Part shown: in pieces, positions 63,202 through 64,000 of the stretch
Numbering within the stretch: position 1 is the stretch's first letter
Layout: every line of letters begins with the position of its first letter
Assembly (NCBI RefSeq): GCF_031143425.1
Contig: NW_027150007.1
Coordinates: 62,001-126,000, forward strand
Reading direction: 5' to 3'
DNA length: 64,000 nucleotides
DNA from: Pleurodeles waltl
Lineage: Eukaryota > Chordata > Amphibia > Caudata > Salamandridae
The notes under the pieces: model-generated
Database searches by the model: none
Seen by the model: only the letters and a program-made list of their open reading frames with translations
What the model was told of the DNA's origin: nothing
Made by a program: the position numbers and the translations under genes

Positions 63202-64000
63202 CAAGCTGCTCAGAACATTCTTTTCTCCAAGATCGAACACAGCGATATGCTTCCCATAGGCCTTCTTCCACAATCTCTAGGATGAGCCCAATGATATGTG
63301 ACAGTGGAGCTAGGGTGATCTTCAAACTCATGATTCATTAGTATACTAAATTGTAGGTGGAGGTTCGGCATTAGTAAGGCTTTTCTTAGTTCAGAGTCAT
63401 ATGAGGGGTTGTACTAGATCTCAAGTGTGAGAATTACTTGCATAGTGGCATAGCTTGCCATGTGCATTAAGACAAAATTTTAATTTTTAAAATAGAATAT
63501 TGAAAGAAGGATTAGAATCACACGTCCCAAAAATTATTTAAGCTTGTAATTTTCCCAAAATTAACAACGAGTGAAACGTTTAACTCACCACTTTTTAATA
63601 ATACCTTACTTTTCAGAATAGAAATATACGTAATATAAATTCAGGAAGAGGGAAAGTAGTTACAGAATGATATGTAATAAGGAGATGACTGAGAACAAAA
63701 AAGAGTTTGGGAAAGCTATAGTAAAAAGCGCAAACCTGATACAGATAAAAAGCCAAATGTCCTTAATGTTCCTTGCCTAGCTTTCTAAATGTTTGGCTGT
63801 AGTGCATAGATACCACTAAACTATTAATTGAAGAAAATTGAGTGCTGGAAATATACTGGTGAAATGTGAAGATGAGGGTATGTGTGTGTCTGCCTTCGTT
63901 TGTACAGCACTTCACAAAATTAAAAAGAAACATCTGTGGGGTCTTTTTCAAGGGCAAGAAAAAGAGGACAACAGTGAAAATGGCATATTTTCTAAGAAAA
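63202..64000. repeat. Monomer 26 (type L), cut by the window end
   Basis: The first 799 bp of a long-form monomer with AAAGTAG and the private variant AGGCCTTCTTCC. The array evidently continues past the window. Confidence 0.95.

Larger units (their letters stand above)
1..64000. repeat. Macrosatellite array, about 2.42-kb monomer, 25 full copies plus one partial
   Basis: The opening sequence of the window (CAAGCTGCTCAGAACATTC) recurs, with at most one change, every 2421, 2422 or 2428 bp, or every 3034-3113 bp where a retroelement is inserted. All copies are in the same orientation and no non-repeat DNA separates them. Copies differ by scattered substitutions and a few indels. The commonest length difference is AAAGTAG replacing a single T (net 6 bp) near monomer position 452. 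No known satellite family is recognised. No host gene, tRNA, rRNA or spliceosomal RNA gene was seen in the monomer on either strand. Both ends of the window lie inside the array, so its true extent is unknown. Confidence 0.97.

Noticed and set aside
1..64000. CRISPR array or bacterial repeat system
   Set aside because: Repeat units are kilobases long with no spacers, and the embedded element is a eukaryotic LINE. No cas genes or bacterial gene signals are present.

Overview
The window is eukaryotic and consists of one thing from end to end: a head-to-tail array of a macrosatellite with a monomer of about 2.42 kb. I count 25 complete monomers plus a 799-bp partial one. Phased on the first base of the window, they start at 1, 2429, 4851, 7273, 9701, 12123, 14545, 16973, 19394, 21822, 24856, 27278, 29706, 32818, 35240, 37662, 40084, 42512, 44933, 47361, 50395, 52817, 55245, 58358, 60780 and 63202. 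The monomer is AT-rich, has no recognisable host gene, and carries only short open frames whose differences between copies are almost all amino-acid changing, as expected of non-coding DNA. There are no operons, ribosome-binding sites or bacterial genes. The only recognisable protein family is the C-terminal end of a CR1/L2-group non-LTR retrotransposon reverse transcriptase, which fits an animal genome. A vertebrate with a repeat-rich genome, such as an amphibian or fish, is a low-confidence guess.

The array has higher-order structure at two scales. Monomers 1-3 recur as monomers 4-6 (period 7272 bp), and the first part of that trimer recurs again to about 16210. Monomers 5-14 recur as monomers 15-24 (period 25539-25540 bp). 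I found only four single-base differences or indels between those two 25.5-kb blocks by eye. In letters the order is A B C | A B C | A' D E F G H I J | B C A' D E F G H I J | K L(partial). One crossover that joined J to B can be placed inside about 66 bp near 35069-35134.

Four monomers (10, 13, 20, 23) carry a 690-691-bp, GC-rich, 5'-truncated CR1/L2-group element at exactly the same position. It was therefore inserted once and multiplied by exchange within the array. Monomers 10 and 20 also share a 79-bp deletion.

Inside each monomer the most structured stretch is about 150 bp long (1757-1901 in monomer 1). It holds a 7-bp-stem hairpin, a GC box, a TATA-like TATTTAAG, an inverted CCAAT box and a 20-bp perfect palindrome, followed within 530 bp by three AATAAA hexamers. 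This may be a promoter repeated once per monomer, but nothing in the sequence proves transcription.
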